Positions 18,087-26,295 of a DNA stretch of 64,000 bases are shown here, one piece after another. This DNA comes from Lysobacter daejeonensis GH1-9. Lineage in GTDB: Bacteria; Pseudomonadota; Gammaproteobacteria; Xanthomonadales; Xanthomonadaceae. Both the position numbers and the translations under genes were made by a program. The notes below the pieces were generated by a model. That model ran no database searches. It saw nothing but the letters and a program-made list of their open reading frames with translations, and was not told where the DNA came from. Location: contig NZ_AVPU01000014.1 of the NCBI RefSeq assembly GCF_000768355.1, positions 21,109-85,108 on the forward strand. The letters are read 5' to 3'. Position 1 is the first letter of the stretch. Each line of letters opens with the position of its first letter.

Positions 18087-19823
18087 GTGAAGGGCGAAAG
18101 TGACCGCGAGGGGGCCGGGGCCAGTATACGGGCGCGAGGGATGCCTGAAAGCACGGGCTCGCCGTGGCGGTTCCTGCGGACCATGCTGGGGCCATACCGG
18201 ACGGCTGCGGGCTGGCTCGCGGCCTTGATGGCGTTGCAGAGCGTGGCCGCACTAGGATCGCCCTGGATGGCGGGCCGGTTCTCGATGGACTTGCTGGCGG
18301 CCCGCCCTGTGGATGCCTGGCTGGGGTTGTGGTTCGTGCTGATCGTGTTGCAGGTGGTCCTGGGATATTTGGCTGGCCTGCGCTCGCAATCCCTGGCGTC
18401 ACGGCTGGTGGCGGACATCTCGGTTCGCGCCTTCGACCACCTGCAGTCATTGTCGCTCGGTTGGCATCACGACCGGCGGCGCGGCGAAGTGCTGGCATTG
18501 GTCACGCAGGATGTGCATCGACTTGCGTACTTCCTGGTGCATACCTCGGTGCCGCTGTTGCCGTTGGTGCTGACGTGCATGGGTGCATTCGTGTTGATGC
18601 TGCGGGTCGATGCCTCGACGGCGATGGCCGTGGTGCTGGTGCTCCCCGTCATATTCGTGGGGCTGCGGCTGGCCCGACGGCGGTTGCGGCCTTTGGCGCG
18701 GATGGAGCATGACGCGTCCGCGCGTAAATGGGCGCTGGCCGAGCAGAACTTGGCGATGTTGCCAATGGTGAAGGCTTACGCAGGGGAGGCGCAGGAGTCG
18801 GCGCGCTATGCGCGGCAGGCCGAAGAATTGAGCGGCCTGGAGCTTCGCCTGGGAAGGCTGCAGCAGCTGATCACACCGGCGGCCCGGCTGGTGGCCGCGG
18901 CCGGGGTTCTGGTCCTGTTGGGGGTTGCAAGCCGCAACGTGGCGGCTGGGGCCTTGTCGGCTCCCGAACTGATCACCTTGTTGTTGTATGGGCTACTGCT
19001 TACGCAGCCGTTGAGCCAACTCGCCGGTGTGTACGGGCAGGTGCAGACGGCCCGCGAGAGTGCCGTGCGATTGTCGGCGCTGTTCGCCGAGGCACCGGAG
19101 CCGGACGAGGGGCGGCGTGAGTTGGACCACGTTGCCGGCGAGGTGGTGTTTGACGGCGTAGGCTTTGCCTACCCCGGAAGGCCTGCCCTGTATGAGTCGC
19201 TCAACCTGTCGATCCGTGTAGGTGAAACCGTGGCGATAACCGGGCCGAATGGCGCCGGCAAGAGCACGCTCGCGCACCTGCTGCTGCGCTTTGTTGCCCC
19301 CGACCAAGGGCGGGTACTGCTGGATGGCGTGGACATCTCGGAGTTGCGCCTGTCCAACCTCCGTTCGCACGTCGGGCTGGTGTCCCAGCAGGTGCTGCTG
19401 TTCCATGGAACCGTCCTCGACAACATCGCCTACGGCCATCCGACTGCGGGTCAGGCAGAGGTGGAAGCGGCGGCAAATGCCGCCATGGCGCACGATTTCA
19501 TCGTTGGCCTGCCAGACGGATATCGCACGGTGGTCGGGGATCAGGGCGTTCGGCTGTCCGGCGGCCAACGTCAGCGCATTGCGTTGGCAAGGGTGTTGCT
19601 CAGAAACCCCGCCGTGATCGTGCTGGACGAAGCCACTGCCATGTTCGACCCCGAGGCGGAGCGTGCATTCATTGCCCGGTGCCATGCCGTACTCGAGGGG
19701 CGAACGGTGCTGCTCATCACCCACAGGCCTGCGAGCCTGGCGTTGGCGGACCGCGTATTGAGACTGGACGGCGGCCGTCTGGAACCTGTGTCCGTGGCCG
19801 CGAACGAGCCGGATCGGGGCTGA
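18087..19823 (+). CDS. ABC exporter of the lasso cluster (D protein)
   Basis: A 578-aa half-transporter with an N-terminal six-helix ABC transmembrane domain (residues about 30-330) and a C-terminal ATPase. Walker A is GPNGAGKST, the Q-loop region is VGLVSQQVLLFHGTVLDNI, the signature is VRLSGGQRQRIALARVLL and Walker B is VIVLDEATAMFD, followed by LLITHRPASL. There is no C39 peptidase domain, as expected because B2 removes the leader. It should export the mature peptide and may confer immunity. GTG 18087 has AAGGGG upstream; ATG 18141 is an alternative start. Confidence 0.88.
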   Translation: MKGESDREGAGASIRARGMPESTGSPWRFLRTMLGPYRTAAGWLAALMALQSVAALGSPWMAGRFSMDLLAARPVDAWLGLWFVLIVLQVVLGYLAGLRSQSLASRLVADISVRAFDHLQSLSLGWHHDRRRGEVLALVTQDVHRLAYFLVHTSVPLLPLVLTCMGAFVLMLRVDASTAMAVVLVLPVIFVGLRLARRRLRPLARMEHDASARKWALAEQNLAMLPMVKAYAGEAQESARYARQAEELSGLELRLGRLQQLITPAARLVAAAGVLVLLGVASRNVAAGALSAPELITLLLYGLLLTQPLSQLAGVYGQVQTARESAVRLSALFAEAPEPDEGRRELDHVAGEVVFDGVGFAYPGRPALYESLNLSIRVGETVAITGPNGAGKSTLAHLLLRFVAPDQGRVLLDGVDISELRLSNLRSHVGLVSQQVLLFHGTVLDNIAYGHPTAGQAEVEAAANAAMAHDFIVGLPDGYRTVVGDQGVRLSGGQRQRIALARVLLRNPAVIVLDEATAMFDPEAERAFIARCHAVLEGRTVLLITHRPASLALADRVLRLDGGRLEPVSVAANEPDRG

Positions 19824-19883
19824 CAATTTCTCATCTGGGCCTCGGGCGGCGGCGGCGGTTCCGTCTCTGTCACGTATCGCCAT

Positions 19884-19889
19884 TAGAAT
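19884..19889 (+). promoter_or_regulatory. Candidate -10 box for galU
   Basis: TAGAAT 72 bases before the galU start, in the gap after the exporter stop. It shares the hexamer seen before fcl and the 22848 epimerase. The -35 is unclear. Confidence 0.35.
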
Positions 19890-19961
19890 ACGGCGATCGA
19901 AGTCACGCCCCTGGCAGCAGCTTGCGTGGCGGGACAAGCACCATATCGAGGACAGTGCATA

Positions 19962-20861
19962 GTGGCAGCTCGCATTCGCAAGGCCGTGTTCCCCGTGGCT
20001 GGGTTGGGTACCCGTTTCCTGCCGGCAACCAAGACGGTGCCCAAGGAGATGATGCCCATCGTCGACAAGCCGCTGATCCAGTACGCGGTGGATGAGGCGA
20101 TCGAGGCTGGATGCGACACGCTGATCTTCGTGACCAATCGCTACAAGCACGCGGTGGCCGACTACTTCGACAAGGCGTACGAGCTGGAGCAGAAGCTGGA
20201 GAAGTCGGGCAAGCAGACCCAGCTGGACCTGGTGCGTAACATCCTGCCGCCCCATGTGCGGGCAGTGTTTGTGACCCAGGCCGAGGCACTGGGTCTGGGG
20301 CATGCGGTGTTGTGCGCGAAGCCGGTGGTCGGCGACGAACCGTTTGCGGTGATGCTGCCCGACGACCTGATCTGGAACCGCAACGGCGACGGGGCCTTGA
20401 AGCAGATGGCTGACCTGGCCGAGCGCGAGGGCGGCAGTGTGGTGGCGGTGGAAGATGTGCCCCGCGAGATGACCGCAAGCTACGGCATCGTTGATGCTCC
20501 GGAATTTGACGGGCGATCGGGCCTGGTCAAATCGATGGTGGAGAAGCCGGCGCCGGCCGATGCCCCTAGCACACTGGCCGTGGTGGGTCGCTACGTATTG
20601 GACCCGCGTATTTTCTCTCTCCTGGAGACGACCCGCCCCGGCAAGGGCGGCGAGATCCAGTTGACCGATGCGATCCAGCAGTTGCTGGCCGAACAGCCCG
20701 TTTCCGCCTACCGTTTCAAGGGCACCCGCTTTGACTGCGGCAGCCACCTGGGGCTGATCGAGGCGACGATCCGGTTCGCCCTGGACAATGAGAAGCTGAG
20801 CGCTTCGGCGGCACAGGCCATGCGCACCGCGTTGGATGAGTTGGGTGTCGTAGAGCGTTAA
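19962..20861 (+). CDS. galU: UTP-glucose-1-phosphate uridylyltransferase
   Basis: A 299-aa nucleotidyltransferase making UDP-glucose. The conserved start IRKAVFPVAGLGTRFLPATK fixes the frame. I chose GTG 19962 because GAGG lies 9 bases upstream, and earlier codons would add unrelated residues. Other signatures are KEMMPIVDKPLIQYAVDEA, LGLGHAVLCAKP and FDCGSHLGLIEATIRFA. It feeds galE and the UDP-sugar dehydrogenase/epimerase pair encoded just downstream, and hence exopolysaccharide and LPS. It is separate from the lasso exporter by 138 bases with its own -10-like box. Confidence 0.95.
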   Translation: MAARIRKAVFPVAGLGTRFLPATKTVPKEMMPIVDKPLIQYAVDEAIEAGCDTLIFVTNRYKHAVADYFDKAYELEQKLEKSGKQTQLDLVRNILPPHVRAVFVTQAEALGLGHAVLCAKPVVGDEPFAVMLPDDLIWNRNGDGALKQMADLAEREGGSVVAVEDVPREMTASYGIVDAPEFDGRSGLVKSMVEKPAPADAPSTLAVVGRYVLDPRIFSLLETTRPGKGGEIQLTDAIQQLLAEQPVSAYRFKGTRFDCGSHLGLIEATIRFALDNEKLSASAAQAMRTALDELGVVER

Positions 20862-20918
20862 AAGCGCTGTCGATCTGCAACGGCCTGGTGGAGGCGGACG
20901 TCCCCGACGGGCCGAGGA

Positions 20919-21017
20919 TCAATCGCTACGCTGGTGCTCGTAGCTCGCATTGCAGATGCCCATCACGGCAACGCCGATGCAGGCGCCAAGCATGAGGCCA
21001 ATGATGAAGGTCAGCAT
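20919..21017 (-). CDS. 32-aa single-pass membrane peptide (DUF3789-like)
   Basis: A small gene with a strong ribosome site (AGGGAG, 6 bases before ATG). The product MLTFIIGLMLGACIGVAVMG followed by ICNASYEHQRSD has one glycine-rich membrane helix and a short polar tail. This layout matches the DUF3789 family of tiny membrane proteins. It is convergent to galU and unlinked to the upstream dehydrogenase on the same strand. A GC hairpin (CCCCCGC/GCGGGGG) lies just before its ribosome site. Function is unknown; gene reality is supported by the ribosome site and helix pattern. Confidence 0.65.
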   Translation of the reverse strand: MLTFIIGLMLGACIGVAVMGICNASYEHQRSD

Positions 21018-21192
21018 CCCGGGCTCCCTGGTAGTAGCCCCCGCGCCGGAATGGCGGGGGACGGCTTGTCAGGCCGTTGAAGGATCACAACGGATTTTGC
21101 ACAAGCCATCCGGCCACCGGCCGTGATTGCGTCACACTCCAGCAGCCTTGGAACCTGCGCGCGCACTTGAATCGAGTGGCCGGAGCCACGCC

Positions 21193-22482
21193 TCACAGGC
21201 GCCCGTCCACCGCCTCCCGCGGTAGCAAACACTTCACGTCGTACACCACGTTGCCATCGGGTTTGCCGAAAACGCGGACGCCCTGGGCCCCCAATCGCTT
21301 GAACTCCTCGTGGCCAACGGCGAGCACCACGGCGTCATAGGCGCCGGGCTGCGGAGCTTCGATGGGCGTCAAGCCATATTCGTGCTGCGCCTCGGCGCCA
21401 TTGACCCACGGGTCGTACACGTCGACCTGTGCGTTGTATCCCTGAAGGGCATCGATGATGTCCACCACGCGGGTATTGCGCAGGTCCGGGCAGTTCTCCT
21501 TGAAAGCCAGTCCGAGCACCAGCACCTTGCCACCCACCGGGTTGATGCGCTTGCGCACCATCAACCTGATGACCTGCTCGGCCACGTAGGCGCCCATGCC
21601 GTCGTTGGTGCGTCGACCCGCCAGGATCACGTCGGGGTGGTGGCCCACCTGTTGCGCCTTGTGGGTCAGGTAGTACGGGTCCACGCTGATGCAGTGGCCG
21701 CCCACCAGCCCCGGGCGGAAGGGCAGGAAGTTCCACTTGGTCCCGGCAGCCTCCAACACTTCCAGCGTGTCGATGCCCAGCTTGTTGAACAGCATCGCCA
21801 GGTCGTTGACCAGGGCAATGTTGAGATCGCGCTGGGTGTTCTCGATGACTTTGGCCGCTTCGGCCACCTTCAGGCTGCTGGCCTTGTGGGTGCCCGCGGT
21901 GATGATGCGGCGGTACAGCGCGTCCACGTAGTGGGCGGCCTCGGGCGTGCTGCCGCTGGTGACCTTGAGGATGCTGGTGACGCGGTGCTGCTTGTCGCCG
22001 GGGTTGATGCGCTCGGGGCTGTAGCCGCACCAGAAGTCGACGTTGAACCTCAGCCCCGATACGCGCTCCAGGACCGGCACGCATACCTCCTCGGTGCAGC
22101 CGGGGTAAACGGTGCTTTCGTACACCACCACGGACCCCGGTTTGAGCACCCGCCCCAGGGTCTCGCTGGCCTTGACCAGTGGGGTCAGGTCCGGGCGCTT
22201 GGCGGCGTCAATGGGGGTGGGCACCGTGACGATATAGGTATTGCAGGCGCCCAGGTCATCCAGCTGGGTGGTGTAGCGTAGTCGCGTCGCCTGGGCCAGC
22301 AGCTCGGGCTCGACCTCCAGCGTGCTGTCACGGCCGTCCCTCAGTTCGGCAACGCGCGCGGCGTTGATGTCGAAGCCAACGGTATCGAATTGCTTGCCAA
22401 ACTCTACGGCGAGCGGCAGGCCGACGTAACCCAGTCCCACGATGGCGATGCGGGCGTCGTCCGGCGTCAGATCGAATTGCAT
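21193..22482 (-). CDS. UDP-N-acetylhexosamine 6-dehydrogenase (TviB/WbpO type)
   Basis: A 429-aa nucleotide-sugar dehydrogenase. I chose ATG 22482: the NAD-binding strand [19 protein letters not shown] follows ten residues later and GGGGA lies upstream, whereas the longer frame adds 36 unrelated residues. The middle has [20 protein letters not shown] and [27 protein letters not shown] sequence, here [20 protein letters not shown] with the catalytic Cys. [11 protein letters not shown] closes the C-domain. It oxidises a UDP-HexNAc to its uronate. Together with the divergent epimerase at 22848 it resembles the TviB/TviC (WbpO/WbpP) pair. Confidence 0.88.
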   Translation of the reverse strand: MQFDLTPDDARIAIVGLGYVGLPLAVEFGKQFDTVGFDINAARVAELRDGRDSTLEVEPELLAQATRLRYTTQLDDLGACNTYIVTVPTPIDAAKRPDLTPLVKASETLGRVLKPGSVVVYESTVYPGCTEEVCVPVLERVSGLRFNVDFWCGYSPERINPGDKQHRVTSILKVTSGSTPEAAHYVDALYRRIITAGTHKASSLKVAEAAKVIENTQRDLNIALVNDLAMLFNKLGIDTLEVLEAAGTKWNFLPFRPGLVGGHCISVDPYYLTHKAQQVGHHPDVILAGRRTNDGMGAYVAEQVIRLMVRKRINPVGGKVLVLGLAFKENCPDLRNTRVVDIIDALQGYNAQVDVYDPWVNGAEAQHEYGLTPIEAPQPGAYDAVVLAVGHEEFKRLGAQGVRVFGKPDGNVVYDVKCLLPREAVDGRL

Positions 22483-22847
22483 GGCATCCCCAATGGCGCT
22501 GTTGCGCCGGTGCTGTTTGCGCCGCGGCCGGATCGACGCGCCAACGGCTTTGCAGATTGGCGTGTTGTAGATCAGTCGCTTCCAGTGCAATCAGGCGGCT
22601 GCCGAACCCCATGGCCCTCATGCGTAACGGGTAATACGTAAAACAGTGTAGCAGTGGGGCAACTGTCGTGATGTAGGCGACAAGGGGCGCCATATCAAGC
22701 CTTATCAGCCCAACGTGGGCACGGATCTTGCTGAAAGAGGGCCAGGGGGATGGAGTCCGCCCCTGGTTTGCTCCAGACGCCGCGAAGACACCACGCAACC
22801 GCTAGAATCCGAGGCCAGCGCGTTTCATCCTTTTCTCGGGAATCCCC
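22483..22847. other. Divergent intergenic region with candidate promoter
   Basis: 365 bases between the divergent dehydrogenase and epimerase genes. No ORF with a ribosome site is present. TAGAAT at 22803-22808, 40 bases before the epimerase ATG, is a candidate -10. A GC-poor patch (about 22625-22660) near the middle may hold the opposite promoter. Confidence 0.4.
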
Positions 22848-23858
22848 ATGAAAGTTCTGGTAACCGGCACCGCGGGTTTCATCGGCTCACACGTCGCCCA
22901 GGTGCTGCTAGCACGTGGCGATGAGGTCATCGGCTTCGATAACCTCAGCGACTACTACGACGTCACCCTGAAGCACGCGCGCCTGCAGCGCTTGACGGGC
23001 AACCCGGGGTACACCCACATCACAGCCGACCTTGCCGACCGTGCCGCGGTGGAAGCTGCCTTTTCGCGTCATAAGCCCCAGCGAGTGGTCCATCTGGCCG
23101 CGCAGGCCGGCGTGCGCTATGCGGCCGAGAACCCGCACGTTTACGTGAGTAGCAACGTCACCGGCTTCCTGCACGTCCTCGAGGGCTGCCGCCACCACGG
23201 CGTGGACCACCTGGTGTACGCCTCCACCAGTTCGGTTTATGGCGCCAACACCCGGATGCCATTCTCCGAACACAACTCGGCCGAGCACCCGTTGACGCTA
23301 TACGCGGCCACGAAGAAGGCCAACGAGCAGATGGCGCACAGCTACAGCCACCTGTACGGAACGCCCAGCACGGGCCTTCGTTTTTTCACCGTGTACGGCC
23401 CGTGGGGCCGCCCGGACATGGCGCTGTTCCTGTTCACCAAGGCGATCATCGAGGGCAAGCCGATTCGGGTGTTCAACCACGGCCGGCACAAGCGCAGCTT
23501 CACCTACGTCGACGATATCGTGGAAGGCGTGATCCGGTCTTTGGATACGTTGCCCGGCAAGGATCCGGCCTGGCGCGGAGACGCTCCGGACCCGGCCACC
23601 AGCGGCGTGGCGCCGTTCCGCCTTTACAACATCGGCAACGAACGACCGGTGGAACTGCTGCGTTACATCGAGGTGCTGGAGCAGTGCCTGGGGCGCAAGG
23701 CCGAGATGGAACTGTTGCCCCTGCAGGCCGGTGACGTGCCCGACACCGAGGCTGACGTATCCGACCTCATCGCCAACGTTGGCTACCGCCCGGTGGTGCC
23801 AGTGGAGCAGGGCGTGGCCAATTTCGTGGCGTGGTACCGCGACTACTACAAGGTCTGA
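22848..23858 (+). CDS. NAD-dependent UDP-sugar 4-epimerase (UDP-glucuronate epimerase type)
   Basis: A 336-aa SDR epimerase. [20 protein letters not shown] is the NAD site, and the following [19 protein letters not shown] is characteristic of the CapI/WbnF UDP-glucuronate 4-epimerase branch. [16 protein letters not shown] and [15 protein letters not shown] carry the catalytic Ser and YxxxK, and [20 protein letters not shown] completes the branch signature. It would supply a galacturonate-type donor, probably acting on the product of the adjacent dehydrogenase or on UDP-glucuronate. The exact substrate cannot be decided by eye. Confidence 0.88.
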   Translation: MKVLVTGTAGFIGSHVAQVLLARGDEVIGFDNLSDYYDVTLKHARLQRLTGNPGYTHITADLADRAAVEAAFSRHKPQRVVHLAAQAGVRYAAENPHVYVSSNVTGFLHVLEGCRHHGVDHLVYASTSSVYGANTRMPFSEHNSAEHPLTLYAATKKANEQMAHSYSHLYGTPSTGLRFFTVYGPWGRPDMALFLFTKAIIEGKPIRVFNHGRHKRSFTYVDDIVEGVIRSLDTLPGKDPAWRGDAPDPATSGVAPFRLYNIGNERPVELLRYIEVLEQCLGRKAEMELLPLQAGDVPDTEADVSDLIANVGYRPVVPVEQGVANFVAWYRDYYKV

Positions 23859-23874
23859 TACGGGTGGCCTGCGG

Positions 23875-25074
23875 TCAGCTCACATCGGGCGCCCAGGCCA
23901 CGCGATTCCTGCCACCTTGTTTGGCGATGTAGAGAGCCTCGTCTGCGCGCTTCATCGCCGTGCCCAGTGTCTCGCCGGCCCTCAATTGGGCGATGCCAAT
24001 GCTGACTGTGATGCCGCGTTTTGCTTCCAGATCCGCAAACCGTCCCCGGATGCGCTCTGCGAACTCAGCCACCTCGGTCGCAGCGGACACCGGGACCACA
24101 ACCACGAACTCTTCTCCGCCAAGGCGGGCGGCCACGCTCCGCGCAGGGCTCAATCGCATCAACAGCCCGCTTAGGGCTTTGAGTACTTCATCGCCCGCGG
24201 CGTGGCCGTATACGTCGTTGACGAGCTTGAAGCGATCGATATCGAGAAACAGCACGAACACCAATCGACAGCGCCGCGCACCCTCGCTCAGGACAGAGGG
24301 CGCCAGTTCGTTCCAGCCGCTCCGGTTGTGCAGGCCGGTCAATGGATCGGTACGAACCCGGGTCTGGAGTTCCATTCGGTGCAGGTGCGAGTGCATCGCA
24401 AGCCGCATCCGGAAATGGCGCAGCACTGCACCAAAAACCACGACCAGTCCGGCATGGAGCCAAAACAGCTCTGGGGTTGCTTGAAGGTGTTGGGATGCGT
24501 GGTACGCCAGGAATGCGGCGGTCGCCAGTGCGATGGCGACAACGCCAGCGAGCCGGATGGTCAGGGTGATCGAAATGAGGGGAAACAGCAGGAACAGGGA
24601 GATCCGCTCCGCATGCGCGACTGGCTCGGTGGCCGCGGACGCAAGCAGGAACCCCAGCAGTGGCATGTAGATCAGGATGCCGAAGATGCGGACAACGAAA
24701 AGCTCGCCATACAGGCTTAGGTAGGCCGCCATCAGCAGGGTGGTAATGCCGGCGCCGACGAGGATCTCGGGCATGCCTCCCGGCGTGACCAGGCCCCACT
24801 GCTCGAGCACATGGAGCAGCGCAACCAGCACTCCGCCACACACCAGTACCAGGAAGTGGGCGAAGCGCGAGCCGGTGAGTTGCGCGCGAGCGAACGCACG
24901 TCTGCTTTCCCCTTGGGTGGAGCCCCACTCGCGTCGGGACCAGGCCCTGGGCAGCCGAAACCACGGGAGGTGCAGCCTGGGTTGCGTACCACTGGGGGCG
25001 GACATGACGTGCGGGGAAAGCATGAGTTCGCCAGTCTCGCGTGGAAGAGTCCGCCAAACCATGACGGTCCGCAT
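23875..25074 (-). CDS. Membrane diguanylate cyclase (GGDEF)
   Basis: A 399-aa protein with an N-terminal membrane sensor of about six hydrophobic segments (residues 70-220; e.g. FLVLVCGGVLVALLHVL) and a C-terminal GGDEF domain. The active-site loop is RLGGEEFVVVV, preceded by LFLDIDRFKLVNDVYGHAAGD and followed by GITVSIGIAQL and RADEALYIAKQGGRNRV, so cyclic-di-GMP synthesis is expected. The RxxD inhibitory site is absent (RSVA instead), suggesting no product feedback. Several in-frame ATGs exist near the start (25074, 25062, 25023, 25005) without a decisive ribosome site. Confidence 0.88.
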   Translation of the reverse strand: MRTVMVWRTLPRETGELMLSPHVMSAPSGTQPRLHLPWFRLPRAWSRREWGSTQGESRRAFARAQLTGSRFAHFLVLVCGGVLVALLHVLEQWGLVTPGGMPEILVGAGITTLLMAAYLSLYGELFVVRIFGILIYMPLLGFLLASAATEPVAHAERISLFLLFPLISITLTIRLAGVVAIALATAAFLAYHASQHLQATPELFWLHAGLVVVFGAVLRHFRMRLAMHSHLHRMELQTRVRTDPLTGLHNRSGWNELAPSVLSEGARRCRLVFVLFLDIDRFKLVNDVYGHAAGDEVLKALSGLLMRLSPARSVAARLGGEEFVVVVPVSAATEVAEFAERIRGRFADLEAKRGITVSIGIAQLRAGETLGTAMKRADEALYIAKQGGRNRVAWAPDVS

Positions 25075-25325
25075 ACGTCAATGTTTATCTTGATGAATGT
25101 AGGCGACCGTAATCACAGTTTGAAGGTGGCGTTCGATGGGCGGGGGGGCGCTTTCCAGCCGGATCTTCACAATTGCTCCAGGTCGCCGGGGCACCTTGCA
25201 GGTCTTGGCCCGAAGCCTTGGGGCCCGCGGGGTGCGGCGTCCGGTTCCCCCGGCCGCTGGCCGTCATACCCCCTCGGGGGCTCTTGAGCCACAATTGGCC
25301 TTTCCCTTCATCGGACACCGAATCC

Positions 25326-26240
25326 ATGGCCGGCGCCAGCCTGTTTACTCTCCTTGATGACATCGCCAGCGTGCTCGATGACGTATCCATCCTCACGAAG
25401 TTGGCGGCCAAGAAGACGGCGGGCGTGCTCGGCGATGACCTGGCACTCAACGCGCAGCAGGTGACGGGGGTCAAGGCCAACCGTGAGTTGCCAGTGGTCT
25501 GGAGCGTGGCCAAGGGGTCGGCTGTCAATAAGGCCATCCTGGTGCCGGCGGCGCTCGCCATCAGTGCGTGGCTGCCGTGGGCCGTGACGCCATTGATGAT
25601 GATCGGTGGCGCTTTCCTCTGCTACGAGGGTGTGGAGAAGCTCGCCCACCGGTTCCTGCATTCCAAGCAGGAGGATGCGCAGCATCATGCCGAGCACCTG
25701 CAGCACCTGGCCGACCCCAACCTGGACGTGGCCGCTCTGGAGCGCGACAAGGTCAAGGGCGCCATCCGCACTGACTTCATCCTGTCGGCGGAGATCATCG
25801 TGCTGTCGCTGGGCGTAGTGTCGGGGCAGCCATTCATGCAGCAGGTGATGGTTTTGGTCGCCATTGCCGCGGCGATGACGGTGGGCGTCTATGGGCTGGT
25901 CGCCGGCATCGTCAAACTGGACGACCTGGGCCTGTGGCTCACGCAGAAGGGTCGGGCGCTGGCCGCTGTGGGGCGTGGCATCTTGATCGCCGCGCCGTGG
26001 TTGATGAAGGCGCTGTCGGTGGCCGGTACGGCCGCCATGTTTCTGGTGGGCGGTGGCATCCTGGTCCACTCCGTTCCGGTGCTGCACCATGCGGTGGAAG
26101 GCATCGCGCCGGACGGCTGGGTGGGGGCGGTCGTGACGGCACTGGCCAACGCGGGGGTGGGGATCCTTGCCGGCGCTGTCGTGCTGGCGGGCGTGACCCT
26201 CTTCAACAGGATGCGCGGAAAGTCAGCAGCCGCGCACTGA
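25326..26240 (+). CDS. DUF808 inner-membrane protein (YedI family)
   Basis: A 304-aa protein with the DUF808/YedI start [20 protein letters not shown] and [20 protein letters not shown], followed by [20 protein letters not shown] and several further membrane helices. Family members are integral inner-membrane proteins of unknown function, about 300 residues long, as here. ATG 25326 matches the family N-terminus exactly; upstream codons in frame are not conserved. It stands alone between a cyclase on the opposite strand and the convergent 867-aa fusion protein. Confidence 0.92.
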   Translation: MAGASLFTLLDDIASVLDDVSILTKLAAKKTAGVLGDDLALNAQQVTGVKANRELPVVWSVAKGSAVNKAILVPAALAISAWLPWAVTPLMMIGGAFLCYEGVEKLAHRFLHSKQEDAQHHAEHLQHLADPNLDVAALERDKVKGAIRTDFILSAEIIVLSLGVVSGQPFMQQVMVLVAIAAAMTVGVYGLVAGIVKLDDLGLWLTQKGRALAAVGRGILIAAPWLMKALSVAGTAAMFLVGGGILVHSVPVLHHAVEGIAPDGWVGAVVTALANAGVGILAGAVVLAGVTLFNRMRGKSAAAH

Positions 26241-26295
26241 AGGATATGCCTCCCGCCGGGTCCCGGGTGGAGACGTCTGGTGGCACCGATGAGCC

